This document shows, one piece after another, positions 5,111-12,727 of a stretch of 25,108 bases of DNA. The stretch is from PFJX01 sp038215555 (GTDB taxonomy: Bacteria > Pseudomonadota > Gammaproteobacteria > Burkholderiales > Thiobacillaceae), in contig JBBQQT010000035.1 in the NCBI GenBank assembly GCA_038215555.1, forward strand, positions 1-25,108, in the 5' to 3' direction. The position numbers were made by a program, and so were the translations under genes. Numbering within the stretch: the stretch's first letter is position 1; each line of letters starts with the position of its first letter. A model generated the notes under the pieces. That model saw nothing but the letters and a program-made list of their open reading frames with translations, made no database searches and was not told where the DNA came from.

Positions 5111-7905
5111 GACGGCGTTGCCTCATTCACGGTATTCAAAGCGGGGTGATCGGCTTGTGGGTAGTCGAGGTGATAGCCCTGGGCTTTATCAACGCCCAAC
5201 TTGGCCAAAAGTTTCAGTGTGGCCTCGTCTTCCACGCATTCCGCGACGGTGGTTTTGCCGAGGCCGCGCGCGACTTCCACCATGCCGCGCACGAAGACCT
5301 GGTTTTCATGGTCGTGCGGCAGGTTGCGGATGAACATGCCATCCAGCTTGATGGTGTCGACGCGGATGTGCTTCAGGTAGGCGAAGGAGGCGAAGCCGGC
5401 GCCGAAGTCGTCGAGACAGACGCCGCAGCCGGTTTGCTTCAAGGCTTCGATAAAGCGTTCGGCATCGGTGAGATCGGACACGGCGGCGGTTTCGGTGATT
5501 TCGATCAGCAGCCGGGCCGGGTCGGCGCGATATTCGCGCAACAGGTCGGCGATGTAGTTGGGCAATGCCGGGTCATCGAAGGAGCGGCCGGAGATGTTGA
5601 CCGCGATCGGCGGCGCATGCGGTTTTTCGCTCAACAGCTGGATCGCTTGACGCAAAACCCAGCGGTCGATCTCCAGAATCTTGTTGCTCTTTTCCGCGAT
5701 CGGAATGAACAGGCCGGGCGGTACCAACTCGCCGGTGACTTCGTCGCGCAGCCGGATCAAGGCTTCCAGGTGGCCAAGTTTGCCGGTCTGGATGAAATAG
5801 ACGCCCTGATAATGGAGTTCGAACAGGTTTTCGAGCAGCGCGCAGGTCAGACGCTCGTTCCAGGACAGGCGACTGACCATTTCCGGCGTCGTGTCGAGAT
5901 CGGCGCGATAGGCGCGCCAGGCATTTTTGCCGGCCTGCTTGGCCTGGTACATGGCGGCATCGGCGCAAGCGACCAATTCGTCCTGTTCCGCCGCATGCAG
6001 CGGGTGGAGCGCGATGCCCAGGCTGGAGGAGATATGCAGCAACTGGCCTTCAAAGCGGAACGGGATCTGGGCGATGGCGCGCACGACCCGGTCCGCCAGG
6101 GCTTCGGCTTGCTGCATATCGGCGGCGGGCAGCAGAATGGCGAATTCGTCGCCGCCGAGACGGAACAGCAATTCGTTGCGCCGGGTCAGGCCGGACACTT
6201 CGCCAGCGACGCGCACCAGCATCGCATCGCCAGCGGGGTGGCCGAAGTGATCGTTGATCGTCTTGAATTCGTCGAGGTCGAAATAAAGCAGCGCCGAGGT
6301 GGCGGGGTGTTGCCCCGATTGGCGGCCCGATTCGACCAACATGCGTTCGAGTTCGATCTTGAAACGGTGCCGGTTGAAGAGGCCGGTGAGCGAATCCCGC
6401 TCGGCCAGGTAGAGCAGCTGTTCGGCGGTCTGACGTTCACTGGTGACATCTTCGTAAACCCACAGATGACCGAGGAAACGCGCTTCGTTGTCGCGCACGG
6501 CATAACTGGATTGGGTAATCATGCGGCCGTCGCGGATGCCGATTTCAAGGCTTTCGGCGTCGGCCTGCTGGCCCAGCACTTCGCTCAGATAATCCAGATA
6601 CGCTTCTGGCTGGACCAGGTTGGCGGTGCCGCGCGAGAAGATCAGGCTGGCGCTCTGGCCGATCAGGTCGGTGTCTTCCGGCAATTGCCAGATGTGGTTG
6701 AACGCCGGGTTGTGATAGATCACGCGCTGATCAACGCCGACGAACAGAATGCCGAGGTTCATCGCCGATAGCAGGGCCTTCAGGCGCGCGCGTTCGGTTT
6801 CCGCGCCGGTCAGGTATTCGAGGGATTTGGCTTCGGAAGACTTCAGATCGGAAATGTCGCGAATACTGGCGCGGATGCCGAGAAATTGATTTTCTCGGCT
6901 GTAGATCGAGTGCCAGTTGACGGCGGCCCAGAACTGCGTGCCGTTCTTGCGTGTCATGCGGAACTGGAAGCCTTCGCCGGTGGTGCCGCGCAGCGCAGAT
7001 TGAAAATGCTTCGCTGCGGCGATACGGTCAATATCCGCGATCAGGCTCAGCGGAAAGCCTGGCAGCGTCAGGCATTCATCCGGGGCGTAGCCGGTCATTC
7101 GCTCCACCGAAGGGTTGACCCAGATTGCGCGGCCGTTTGGGTCGATCCAGAGTTCAAGATCGTAGGTGTAGTTGGCGATGGCGAAAAAGCGTTGTTCGCT
7201 GTCGCGCAGTTCCGAGAGTTGCGCTTTCAGTTGATGCGACATGGTGCGGAAGGCGGAGGCCAGTTGGCCGACTTCATCTGGTCCCGGGGCGGGCAGCAGG
7301 GTGTCGAAATTCTGGTCGGCCAGCGCATGGCTGGCGTCGGTGAGTTGTTGCAGGCGCCGGGTCAACCAGTAGCCAATCAGCGTCAGCGTGAGAAAGGTCA
7401 TCACCACCGCGCCGAGGCCGACGTAGATGCCCTGACGCAGCGCGCGTTCACGGGCTTCGGCGAGGAATGCGGTGCTGATGCCAAAACGCAGATTGCCATA
7501 CGCCATGTTGGCCAGAATGATCGGGGTTTCGGTATCGAAGATGGCGTCCTGCTCTTCGCCCAGGGTTTGATCGAGCGCCGGCAGAGGCGCGTTTTTGCCA
7601 ATCCCGGCGGCCGCGATACGGTGTCCATCGAGGTCGATAAGGGTCAGGTAAACATAGGCATCGTTGCCCAGCGCGGCATTCAGAACCTCGTTTAGCGAGC
7701 CATAGTCGCGTTGCATCAGCGGCGGCCCGAGTGCGGCATTGAGCAATGGAACGGCGCTATTCACCCGGAGTTGGGTTTTGCGGATCAGCTCTTCTTCCGT
7801 CAGGCGCAGATTGCTGATCACCAGCAGGCCCAGCATCAGCGCTTCGATCAATAATCCAGCGAGCGAGAGCTTCAGCCAAAGCGGCATGTGAATAAAGTTT
7901 TTCAA
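5107..7905 (-). CDS. Membrane HAMP-PAS-PAS-GGDEF-EAL c-di-GMP enzyme
   Basis: This 932-aa protein has a transmembrane helix at about 10-32, a periplasmic region at about 33-160, a second helix at about 161-181, HAMP (182-235), PAS (236-350), a second PAS (375-490), GGDEF (500-665) and EAL (685-915). The cyclase motif is intact (RLGGDEF, 582-588), with RRNE in place of the RxxD inhibitory site. EAL motifs are largely kept: EALIR (714-718), NISGRSF (770-776), EITET, DDFGAGFAS (832-840), KLDG (853-856), AECVED and QGY. Phosphodiesterase activity is therefore likely and cyclase activity possible. A TTG start at 7905 is chosen because AAGG lies 7 nt upstream and it overlaps the previous stop (TTGA); the ATG at 7887 has no ribosome-binding site. 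The neighbours suggest it takes input from the periplasmic binding protein encoded just upstream and balances the cyclase downstream (inference). Confidence 0.94.
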   Translation of the reverse strand: MKNFIHMPLWLKLSLAGLLIEALMLGLLVISNLRLTEEELIRKTQLRVNSAVPLLNAALGPPLMQRDYGSLNEVLNAALGNDAYVYLTLIDLDGHRIAAAGIGKNAPLPALDQTLGEEQDAIFDTETPIILANMAYGNLRFGISTAFLAEARERALRQGIYVGLGAVVMTFLTLTLIGYWLTRRLQQLTDASHALADQNFDTLLPAPGPDEVGQLASAFRTMSHQLKAQLSELRDSEQRFFAIANYTYDLELWIDPNGRAIWVNPSVERMTGYAPDECLTLPGFPLSLIADIDRIAAAKHFQSALRGTTGEGFQFRMTRKNGTQFWAAVNWHSIYSRENQFLGIRASIRDISDLKSSEAKSLEYLTGAETERARLKALLSAMNLGILFVGVDQRVIYHNPAFNHIWQLPEDTDLIGQSASLIFSRGTANLVQPEAYLDYLSEVLGQQADAESLEIGIRDGRMITQSSYAVRDNEARFLGHLWVYEDVTSERQTAEQLLYLAERDSLTGLFNRHRFKIELERMLVESGRQSGQHPATSALLYFDLDEFKTINDHFGHPAGDAMLVRVAGEVSGLTRRNELLFRLGGDEFAILLPAADMQQAEALADRVVRAIAQIPFRFEGQLLHISSSLGIALHPLHAAEQDELVACADAAMYQAKQAGKNAWRAYRADLDTTPEMVSRLSWNERLTCALLENLFELHYQGVYFIQTGKLGHLEALIRLRDEVTGELVPPGLFIPIAEKSNKILEIDRWVLRQAIQLLSEKPHAPPIAVNISGRSFDDPALPNYIADLLREYRADPARLLIEITETAAVSDLTDAERFIEALKQTGCGVCLDDFGAGFASFAYLKHIRVDTIKLDGMFIRNLPHDHENQVFVRGMVEVARGLGKTTVAECVEDEATLKLLAKLGVDKAQGYHLDYPQADHPALNTVNEATPS

Positions 7906-8732
7906 TTGAGTGCCTTGCGGGTTTCCTGGAGGAAAACATCGGCGCGCTTCAAGTTGGCCTCACTGGCCGGAATCAAATTGTTGTAGCCGGTGTGGCCGAG
8001 AAAATCGATGCCCTCTGCTTCTGCCGGGAAGGCGAGCAGGATTCGCTTCAAGTACTCCGCCTGGCGTTTGCTGATGGCTGGTTTGGTGATCAGGAAGAAG
8101 GCGGGAATGGTGGCGATATGCTTCATAACCACCAGCTTCCGGCGCAGATCGTCCGGTATCTGCAATATGCCCTGGCTGGTGGTGACAGCAGCCGCGGAGA
8201 GGCCGCCAATCAACGAGTAGGCGGCGCTGGCATGCGTGCGATGTTCAACCACCTGATAGTCACGGTCCGCTACCAGCCCCTGCGCTTCGATATGTTGCAA
8301 GGCGGCGGTCACTGTGATGGCGAGGCGGTCGATCACCGCAAGCGGCTGGTTTCTCAATGCCTTGATGTCGCGCAGTGGTCGATCAGCGGCATACACCAGC
8401 AGCGAGTCATGGTCGGGCGCGAACTGGGCCAGGGGAATAAAGCCGGCCTCCTTCTGGGCGAGTCGGGCGAAATGGGCGGGAGTGATGGTCAGGTCGAAAT
8501 CACCACCCAGGGTGCGTTCATGAAAGCGCCGGAAATCCGCCGCGCTTTCGATTCGAACCGGTTGTCGCAGGTGTTTTTCGAGATACGCGCGCAACGGTTC
8601 ATAGCGTTCGGTCAGCACGCGTGCGCTGTGGATCGGCAGCACGCCGAGAATAAAACTGGGTGCCGCTTGCGCAGTTCCGGCGCTGCACAGCAGCGCGATG
8701 AGTAAAACGCGGAAAAAGTGAAAAACTCGCAT
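7902..8732 (-). CDS. PhnD-like periplasmic substrate-binding protein
   Basis: This 276-aa protein has a Sec signal peptide (MRVFHFFRVLLIALLCSAG, probable cleavage after AQA at 23). It continues as a PhnD/phosphonate-phosphite-type type II periplasmic binding fold: FILGVLPIHSARVLTERYEPL, then DFDLTITPAHFARLA, LAVIDRLAITVTAAL and GGLSAAAVTTSQG. No ABC permease or ATPase gene is nearby. It is instead translationally coupled (TTGA overlap) to a membrane GGDEF/EAL protein, so a ligand-sensing accessory role rather than transport is inferred. An ATG at 8759 would add nine residues (MRLLCDLRV) before the signal peptide; neither start has a strong Shine-Dalgarno sequence. The ligand could be phosphate, phosphonate or another small anion and cannot be told from the sequence. 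Confidence 0.87.
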   Translation of the reverse strand: MRVFHFFRVLLIALLCSAGTAQAAPSFILGVLPIHSARVLTERYEPLRAYLEKHLRQPVRIESAADFRRFHERTLGGDFDLTITPAHFARLAQKEAGFIPLAQFAPDHDSLLVYAADRPLRDIKALRNQPLAVIDRLAITVTAALQHIEAQGLVADRDYQVVEHRTHASAAYSLIGGLSAAAVTTSQGILQIPDDLRRKLVVMKHIATIPAFFLITKPAISKRQAEYLKRILLAFPAEAEGIDFLGHTGYNNLIPASEANLKRADVFLQETRKALN

Positions 8733-8797
8733 AACACGCAGGTCGCACAGGAGTCGCATGGGTTTGGCTTCGGTTTTTTTTACTTCAGTTTCTTGTC

Positions 8798-10117
8798 TCA
8801 GACGCCGAGTTTTTTGACCAGTACTTTTGACCGCCGTTGCCAGTTGTATAGCTCTTTCCGAGGCGCCGGCAGATCTTCCGGCTGGCCCTGGATGAAGCCG
8901 CGTTCGATGAACCAGTGTGCGGTGCGCGTGGTAAGCACGAACAACTGGGTCAGGCCGAGTTCGATCGCAGCTTCTTCGACGGCGGCAAGCAGGGCGTCGC
9001 CGCGTCCGCCACGTTGAAATTCGCGTGCCACCGCGAGGCAAGCCATTTCGCCAGCGCCGGTTTCGGGAAACGGATACAGCGCAACGCAGCCGACGATGCG
9101 GCCATCGAGTTCATCGACAAAAAACTGTTCGATTTCCTGCTCCAGGCGTTCGCGTGAACGCCGCACCAGAATGCCTTCGGTTTCCAGCGGCTCGATCACC
9201 GAAAGAATGCCGCCGACGTCGTCGATGCTGGCCGGGCGCAGGTTTTCCACCGATTGCCGGGTGACCATGGTACCGACGCCGGCATGCGTGAACAGCTCCA
9301 TCAAGACCGCGCCATCGACATCGGCGCTGATCAGATGCACTTTGCCGACCCCCTTCTTGCAGGCGTGTGCGGCATGCGGCAGATACAACTTCATGTCGCC
9401 TTCCGGCAGTTCGCGCAACAGTTTGGGTACCTGTGCGGCAGTGACCCGGTTGATGCGACGGCCTTTGGCGTCGACGGTGTCGCCGTGGTCGAGAATGAAA
9501 ACCAGCTTGTCGGCTTCCAGCGCAATCGCGGCATGGGTGGCGACTTCTTCCAACGTCAGGTTGAACACTTCGCCGGTGGGCGAATAGCCGATCGGCGAAA
9601 GCAACACGATTTCGCCGGCATTCAGGCGGTCGCGGATCGGGGCGACGGCGATCTTGCGCACTTCGCCGGTGAACTGCAGATCAATCCCGTCAACGATTCC
9701 AGCCGGTTGGGCGGTGACGTAATTGCCCGAGGCGACGCGAATATCGGCGCCGGCCATCGGCGTATTCGGCAGGCCGACCGAGAGCAGGCTTTCGATATCC
9801 ACCCGCACCGAGCCGACTGCGTCCTTGACGTGTTCCAGCGCTTCGGCGTCGGTCACCCGGCGGCCTTGCACATACTGGGCTTCGGCGGCCAGGCGCTCTT
9901 CCACCTGAGGCCGCACACCGTGCACCAAAACCAGGCGCACGCCGAGCGCATTGAGCAGGTTGATGTCGTAAACCAGATCGACGAAATCCTCGCGCAGCAT
10001 TGCCTCGCCGCCAAATGCGAGGACAAAGGTTTTGCCGCGAAAAGCGTGGATATAGGGCGCGGCGGCACGAAACCATTCGACGAAAGATGCCGCTTCCGCT
10101 TCAGCCAATTTCGCCAT
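8798..10117 (-). CDS. argA: Amino-acid N-acetyltransferase (N-acetylglutamate synthase) ArgA
   Basis: ArgA acetylates glutamate with acetyl-CoA, the first step of arginine biosynthesis, and is normally feedback-inhibited by arginine. The protein has 439 aa (E. coli ArgA has 443) and the classical two-part layout: an amino-acid-kinase-like domain (FRGKTFVLAFGGEAM, LVLVHGVRPQVEERL, LLSPIGYSPTGEVFNL) and a C-terminal GNAT domain (GEMACLAVAREFQRGGRGDALL, LFVLTTRTAHWFIERGF). I chose the ATG at 10117 because GGGAGG sits 6 nt upstream; upstream ATG (10144) and TTG (10174) starts lack this. It follows rsmE on the same strand after a 102-bp gap. The signalling genes lie downstream, 65 bp after its stop, with no terminator visible between. 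Confidence 0.96.
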   Translation of the reverse strand: MAKLAEAEAASFVEWFRAAAPYIHAFRGKTFVLAFGGEAMLREDFVDLVYDINLLNALGVRLVLVHGVRPQVEERLAAEAQYVQGRRVTDAEALEHVKDAVGSVRVDIESLLSVGLPNTPMAGADIRVASGNYVTAQPAGIVDGIDLQFTGEVRKIAVAPIRDRLNAGEIVLLSPIGYSPTGEVFNLTLEEVATHAAIALEADKLVFILDHGDTVDAKGRRINRVTAAQVPKLLRELPEGDMKLYLPHAAHACKKGVGKVHLISADVDGAVLMELFTHAGVGTMVTRQSVENLRPASIDDVGGILSVIEPLETEGILVRRSRERLEQEIEQFFVDELDGRIVGCVALYPFPETGAGEMACLAVAREFQRGGRGDALLAAVEEAAIELGLTQLFVLTTRTAHWFIERGFIQGQPEDLPAPRKELYNWQRRSKVLVKKLGV

Positions 10118-10123
10118 TGCTTG

Positions 10124-10129
10124 CCTCCC
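10124..10129 (-). promoter_or_regulatory. Strong ribosome-binding site that sets the argA start
   Basis: GGGAGG on the minus strand lies 6 nt before the ATG at 10117. Two in-frame upstream starts have nothing comparable. Confidence 0.8.
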
Positions 10130-10219
10130 GATTGTATTGGCCATGAATTGAACACACGTTTTTACGGCATTCAACTAAAAATCTTGAGTGCGATCTATGC
10201 TTTCGAGTGCGAAATCCGG

Positions 10220-10945
10220 TTATTTGAAATCGCCCCAGATCGCCTGCATCGCAGCCAGCGCCGCCAGGGCCGCGGTTTCGGTGCGCAGAATTCGCGGCCC
10301 CAAGCGCAGCGGGATGCAGCCGGCGGCAATCGCAGCGTTGCGTTCAACCGGGTCAAAGCCGCCCTCGGGGCCAGCCAGAAGCAGCACCGGCCCGATTGGT
10401 GCCGGCAGGTCGCGCAGGCGCTGACTGGCGTCCGGGTCGAGGAGATAGCGCTGCATCTCGTTTGGCGTCTGGCGCAGCCAAGGCATGAAATCTTGTATCT
10501 CGGCCACCGGCGGCAGTTGGTTGCGGCCGCATTGTTCGCAGGCGGAAATGACGATACCGCGCCAGTGGCGCAGGCGTTTTTCAATCTTCTCGCCGGTCAG
10601 CTTGACGACGCTGCGCCGCATCATCAAAGGTTGAATGGCGGCAACGCCTAACTCGACCGATTTTTGCAACGTCAGGTCCATGCGTTCGCCACTGGAAATG
10701 CCTTGCGCCAGCGTGATCCGCAGGTTCGATTCACGTTGCGGTTCGATCTGCCCGCTGAGCCGAACCGCTGCGGCTTTGCCTTGTTGTTCCAGTCTGCCCT
10801 GATATTCGCTGCCATCGCCATTGAACAGAACGACGTCATCGCCACTGCGCAGCCGCAATGCGCCAACCGCGTGGCGCGCGGTTTCGTCGGGTAATTCGAT
10901 CAGTCGGCCGACGGTTAACGGAAGGTCACAATAAAAACGGGGCAT
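10220..10945 (-). CDS. rsmE: 16S rRNA (uracil-1498-N3)-methyltransferase RsmE
   Basis: RsmE methylates U1498 of 16S rRNA using S-adenosylmethionine. The 241-aa protein has an N-terminal PUA-like domain (RFYCDLPL, ARHAVGALRLRSGDDVVLFNG) and a C-terminal SPOUT fold with the trefoil-knot signatures LLAGPEGGF (189-197) and LGPRILRTETA (215-225), and ERMDLTLQKSVELG (88-100) in the linker region. Length matches the family (about 243). The ATG at 10945 is preferred over a GTG two codons upstream because MPRFY is the normal family start; no clear Shine-Dalgarno is seen. It is divergent from the thioredoxin-like gene, with about 130 bp between them. Confidence 0.96.
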   Translation of the reverse strand: MPRFYCDLPLTVGRLIELPDETARHAVGALRLRSGDDVVLFNGDGSEYQGRLEQQGKAAAVRLSGQIEPQRESNLRITLAQGISSGERMDLTLQKSVELGVAAIQPLMMRRSVVKLTGEKIEKRLRHWRGIVISACEQCGRNQLPPVAEIQDFMPWLRQTPNEMQRYLLDPDASQRLRDLPAPIGPVLLLAGPEGGFDPVERNAAIAAGCIPLRLGPRILRTETAALAALAAMQAIWGDFK

Positions 10946-11076
10946 AGGCACGGAGCATAGGCGATGCGTTTCAGGACAGGAATCAGACGGGCAAGATAAA
11001 CCTACAAACTGGTCGGTGCAGCTTGGGCATGGCGGAGTGATATTATCGCCGGCCTTGGTTCAACCGGAGTTGGCGC

Positions 11077-11631
11077 ATGGTACGCATGGAAACCCCGATG
11101 TGTGATTTTGGCTGGAAAGCACCTGATTTCGCGTTGCCCGCGACCGATGGCAAAACCTATTCGTTAAAAGACGTGGCGGGTCGGCATGGTTTGCTGGTGA
11201 TGTTCATCTGCAACCATTGTCCCTACGTCAAAGCGGTGATTGATCGCATCGTGCGCGATGTCGCTGAACTCAAGACATTGGGTGTCGGCGCGATTGCGAT
11301 CATGTCGAACGATGCGACCGAATATCCGGAAGACAGCTTCGACAACATGCGTTTGCTGGCGGAAAAACTGGGTTTTCCGATGCCCTATGTGCTGGATGCT
11401 TCGCAAGACATTGCAAAAATTTATGACGCGGTCTGCACGCCGGATTTCTTCGGCTTCAACCGCAATCTGGAGCTGCAATATCGTGGCCGCCTGGATGAGT
11501 CACGCAAGGAAACCGCGCCGGCCGATGTCCGACGTGATCTGTTCGAGGCAATGAAACAGGTGGCGGAGACCCAGCACGGCCCGGCCGAGCAGATTCCCGG
11601 CATGGGTTGTTCGATCAAGTGGACGAGCTGA
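11077..11631 (+). CDS. Thioredoxin-family (redoxin/AhpC-TSA) protein with CNHC site
   Basis: This 184-aa thioredoxin-fold protein has no signal peptide. It opens with APDFALPATDGKTYSLKDV (15-33), typical of redoxins, and carries the FICNHCPYVK segment (43-52) with the redox pair C45-x-x-C48. The family is a widespread but poorly characterised cytoplasmic one in which CNHCPY replaces the usual CGPC/CPTC. A distal cysteine (C9) and GMGCSIKW near the C-terminus are also present. GGAG 7 nt upstream supports the ATG at 11077; an ATG at 11086 is possible. TATTAT at 11041-11046 may be a -10 element. The inositol-phosphatase-family gene follows after 4 nt, so the two are co-transcribed. Confidence 0.88.
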   Translation: MVRMETPMCDFGWKAPDFALPATDGKTYSLKDVAGRHGLLVMFICNHCPYVKAVIDRIVRDVAELKTLGVGAIAIMSNDATEYPEDSFDNMRLLAEKLGFPMPYVLDASQDIAKIYDAVCTPDFFGFNRNLELQYRGRLDESRKETAPADVRRDLFEAMKQVAETQHGPAEQIPGMGCSIKWTS

Positions 11632-11635
11632 TTAC

Positions 11636-12430
11636 ATGCAAGACCTGAACCGGTTGGTCGAGCAGGTGGTTGAGGCCTGTCGCGAGGTCGGGCGCGAAGA
11701 AGTCATGCCGCGCTATTTGAAGGTGGCGCATCAACGCAAGGTCGATGGCAGCCTGCTGACCGAGGCGGATCTGGCGGCGCAGGTGGCGCTGTTCAAGAAG
11801 TTGCAGGCGATTGCGCCTTATCCGGTGCTTGGTGAGGAGATGACCGAGGCTGAGCAAGAGGATGTCTGGGGCCTGGGTGATGACGGTTTCTGGTGCGTCG
11901 ATCCGATCGATGGCACCAGCAATTTCGTCAATGGACTGCCTTTTTTCGCCATTTCAGTGGCTTTGGTGCGAAATCGAAAAAGCGTGCTTGGCGTGGTGTA
12001 TGACCCGAGTGCGGATGAAGCGTTTTATGCCGTCGAAGGCCAGGGTGCGTTCATGAACGGCGATCGCTTGCCGCTGAAAGTGCCGCCAGACGAGTTGAGC
12101 CGATGCATGGCTGGCATCGAATTGAAGCGGATCGACCGCACGCTGGCCGGCCGTCTGGCGTTTGAACATCCGTTCAGTTCGCAGCGAAACCTGGGCGCCA
12201 GCACGCTCGACTGGTGTTACATCGCGGCGGGCAGGCTGCATGTCTATTTGCACGGCGGCCAGAAACTCTGGGATTACGCGGCTGGCTGCCTGATCCTGAA
12301 AGAGGCGGGTGGGGCCGCTTGTGCGCTGGATGGATCAGATTTTGTCAGTGAGAATCCATGGTCGAGGTCGGTTCTTGCGGCATTGACGCCGGACCTGTTA
12401 CGGCAGTGGAAAGGCTGGATCGGAGTATGA
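11636..12430 (+). CDS. Inositol-monophosphatase-family phosphatase
   Basis: This 264-aa protein is a member of the Mg2+-dependent, Li+-sensitive sugar/inositol phosphatase superfamily. The metal-binding signatures are GEEM (66-69), WCVDPIDGTSNF (86-97) and, near the C-terminus, LWDYAAGCLILKEAGG. Substrates in this superfamily include inositol phosphate, histidinol phosphate, PAP and fructose bisphosphate. The sequence is not close enough to SuhB, HisN, CysQ or Fbp for me to choose. Its position just before a central-carbon operon makes a sugar bisphosphate substrate worth considering, but that is inference. It lies 4 nt after the thioredoxin-like gene. Confidence 0.9.
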   Translation: MQDLNRLVEQVVEACREVGREEVMPRYLKVAHQRKVDGSLLTEADLAAQVALFKKLQAIAPYPVLGEEMTEAEQEDVWGLGDDGFWCVDPIDGTSNFVNGLPFFAISVALVRNRKSVLGVVYDPSADEAFYAVEGQGAFMNGDRLPLKVPPDELSRCMAGIELKRIDRTLAGRLAFEHPFSSQRNLGASTLDWCYIAAGRLHVYLHGGQKLWDYAAGCLILKEAGGAACALDGSDFVSENPWSRSVLAALTPDLLRQWKGWIGV

Positions 12431-12460
12431 ATAATGCGCATAAAATCTGATTCAAATAAC

Positions 12461-12518
12461 CCGAGAAGCCTTGACGCAGCGTAGCATTGCTGACTTCTAT
12501 AAGTTCTCGGTTCGAGAA
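12461..12518 (+). other. Competing hairpins in the leader/intergenic region before tkt
   Basis: CCGAGAA (12461-12467) can pair with TTCTCGG (12504-12510), while TTCTCG (12504-12509) can instead pair with CGAGAA (12513-12518); the two structures are mutually exclusive. A smaller AGAAG/CTTCT pairing (12464-12468 with 12494-12498) is also possible. An AT-rich stretch (12519-12545) follows. This may be the 3' end structure of the upstream phosphatase transcript. The rest of the 297-bp gap 12431-12727 holds no gene. Confidence 0.4.
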
Positions 12519-12639
12519 TATAAAAATATTTTAATTTTCTTTATTCAACGGCATGAAAATCCGCTTCAAACAAGATGATATGGCCTGTTCGCAGGGTTTG
12601 TACTGCATTTCTCCAGGCATGAGTCAGGTGGGCGTTGGC

Positions 12640-12669
12640 TTGCTCAGTCCCAATCGCCTGCGGGATAAT
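12640..12669 (+). promoter_or_regulatory. Possible sigma-70 promoter for the tkt operon
   Basis: TTGCTC (12640-12645) and GATAAT (12664-12669, five of six matches to the -10 consensus) are separated by 18 bp, with tkt starting about 58 nt downstream. The -35 is weak, so an activator may be needed; no specific operator is identified. Confidence 0.4.
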
Positions 12670-12727
12670 CAGCACTTTCCGCCCATCTGGGCCTAGATTT
12701 CGGTTTTTTCTTTGAGGAAACAAAGAC

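Noticed and set aside
5146..6771. 541-codon plus-strand frame opposite the GGDEF/EAL gene
   Set aside because: Antisense to well-conserved catalytic motifs; no recognisable domain or ribosome-binding site.
9254..10651. 465-codon plus-strand frame across argA and rsmE
   Set aside because: It spans two real genes on the other strand and their gap, so it is a coincidental open frame.
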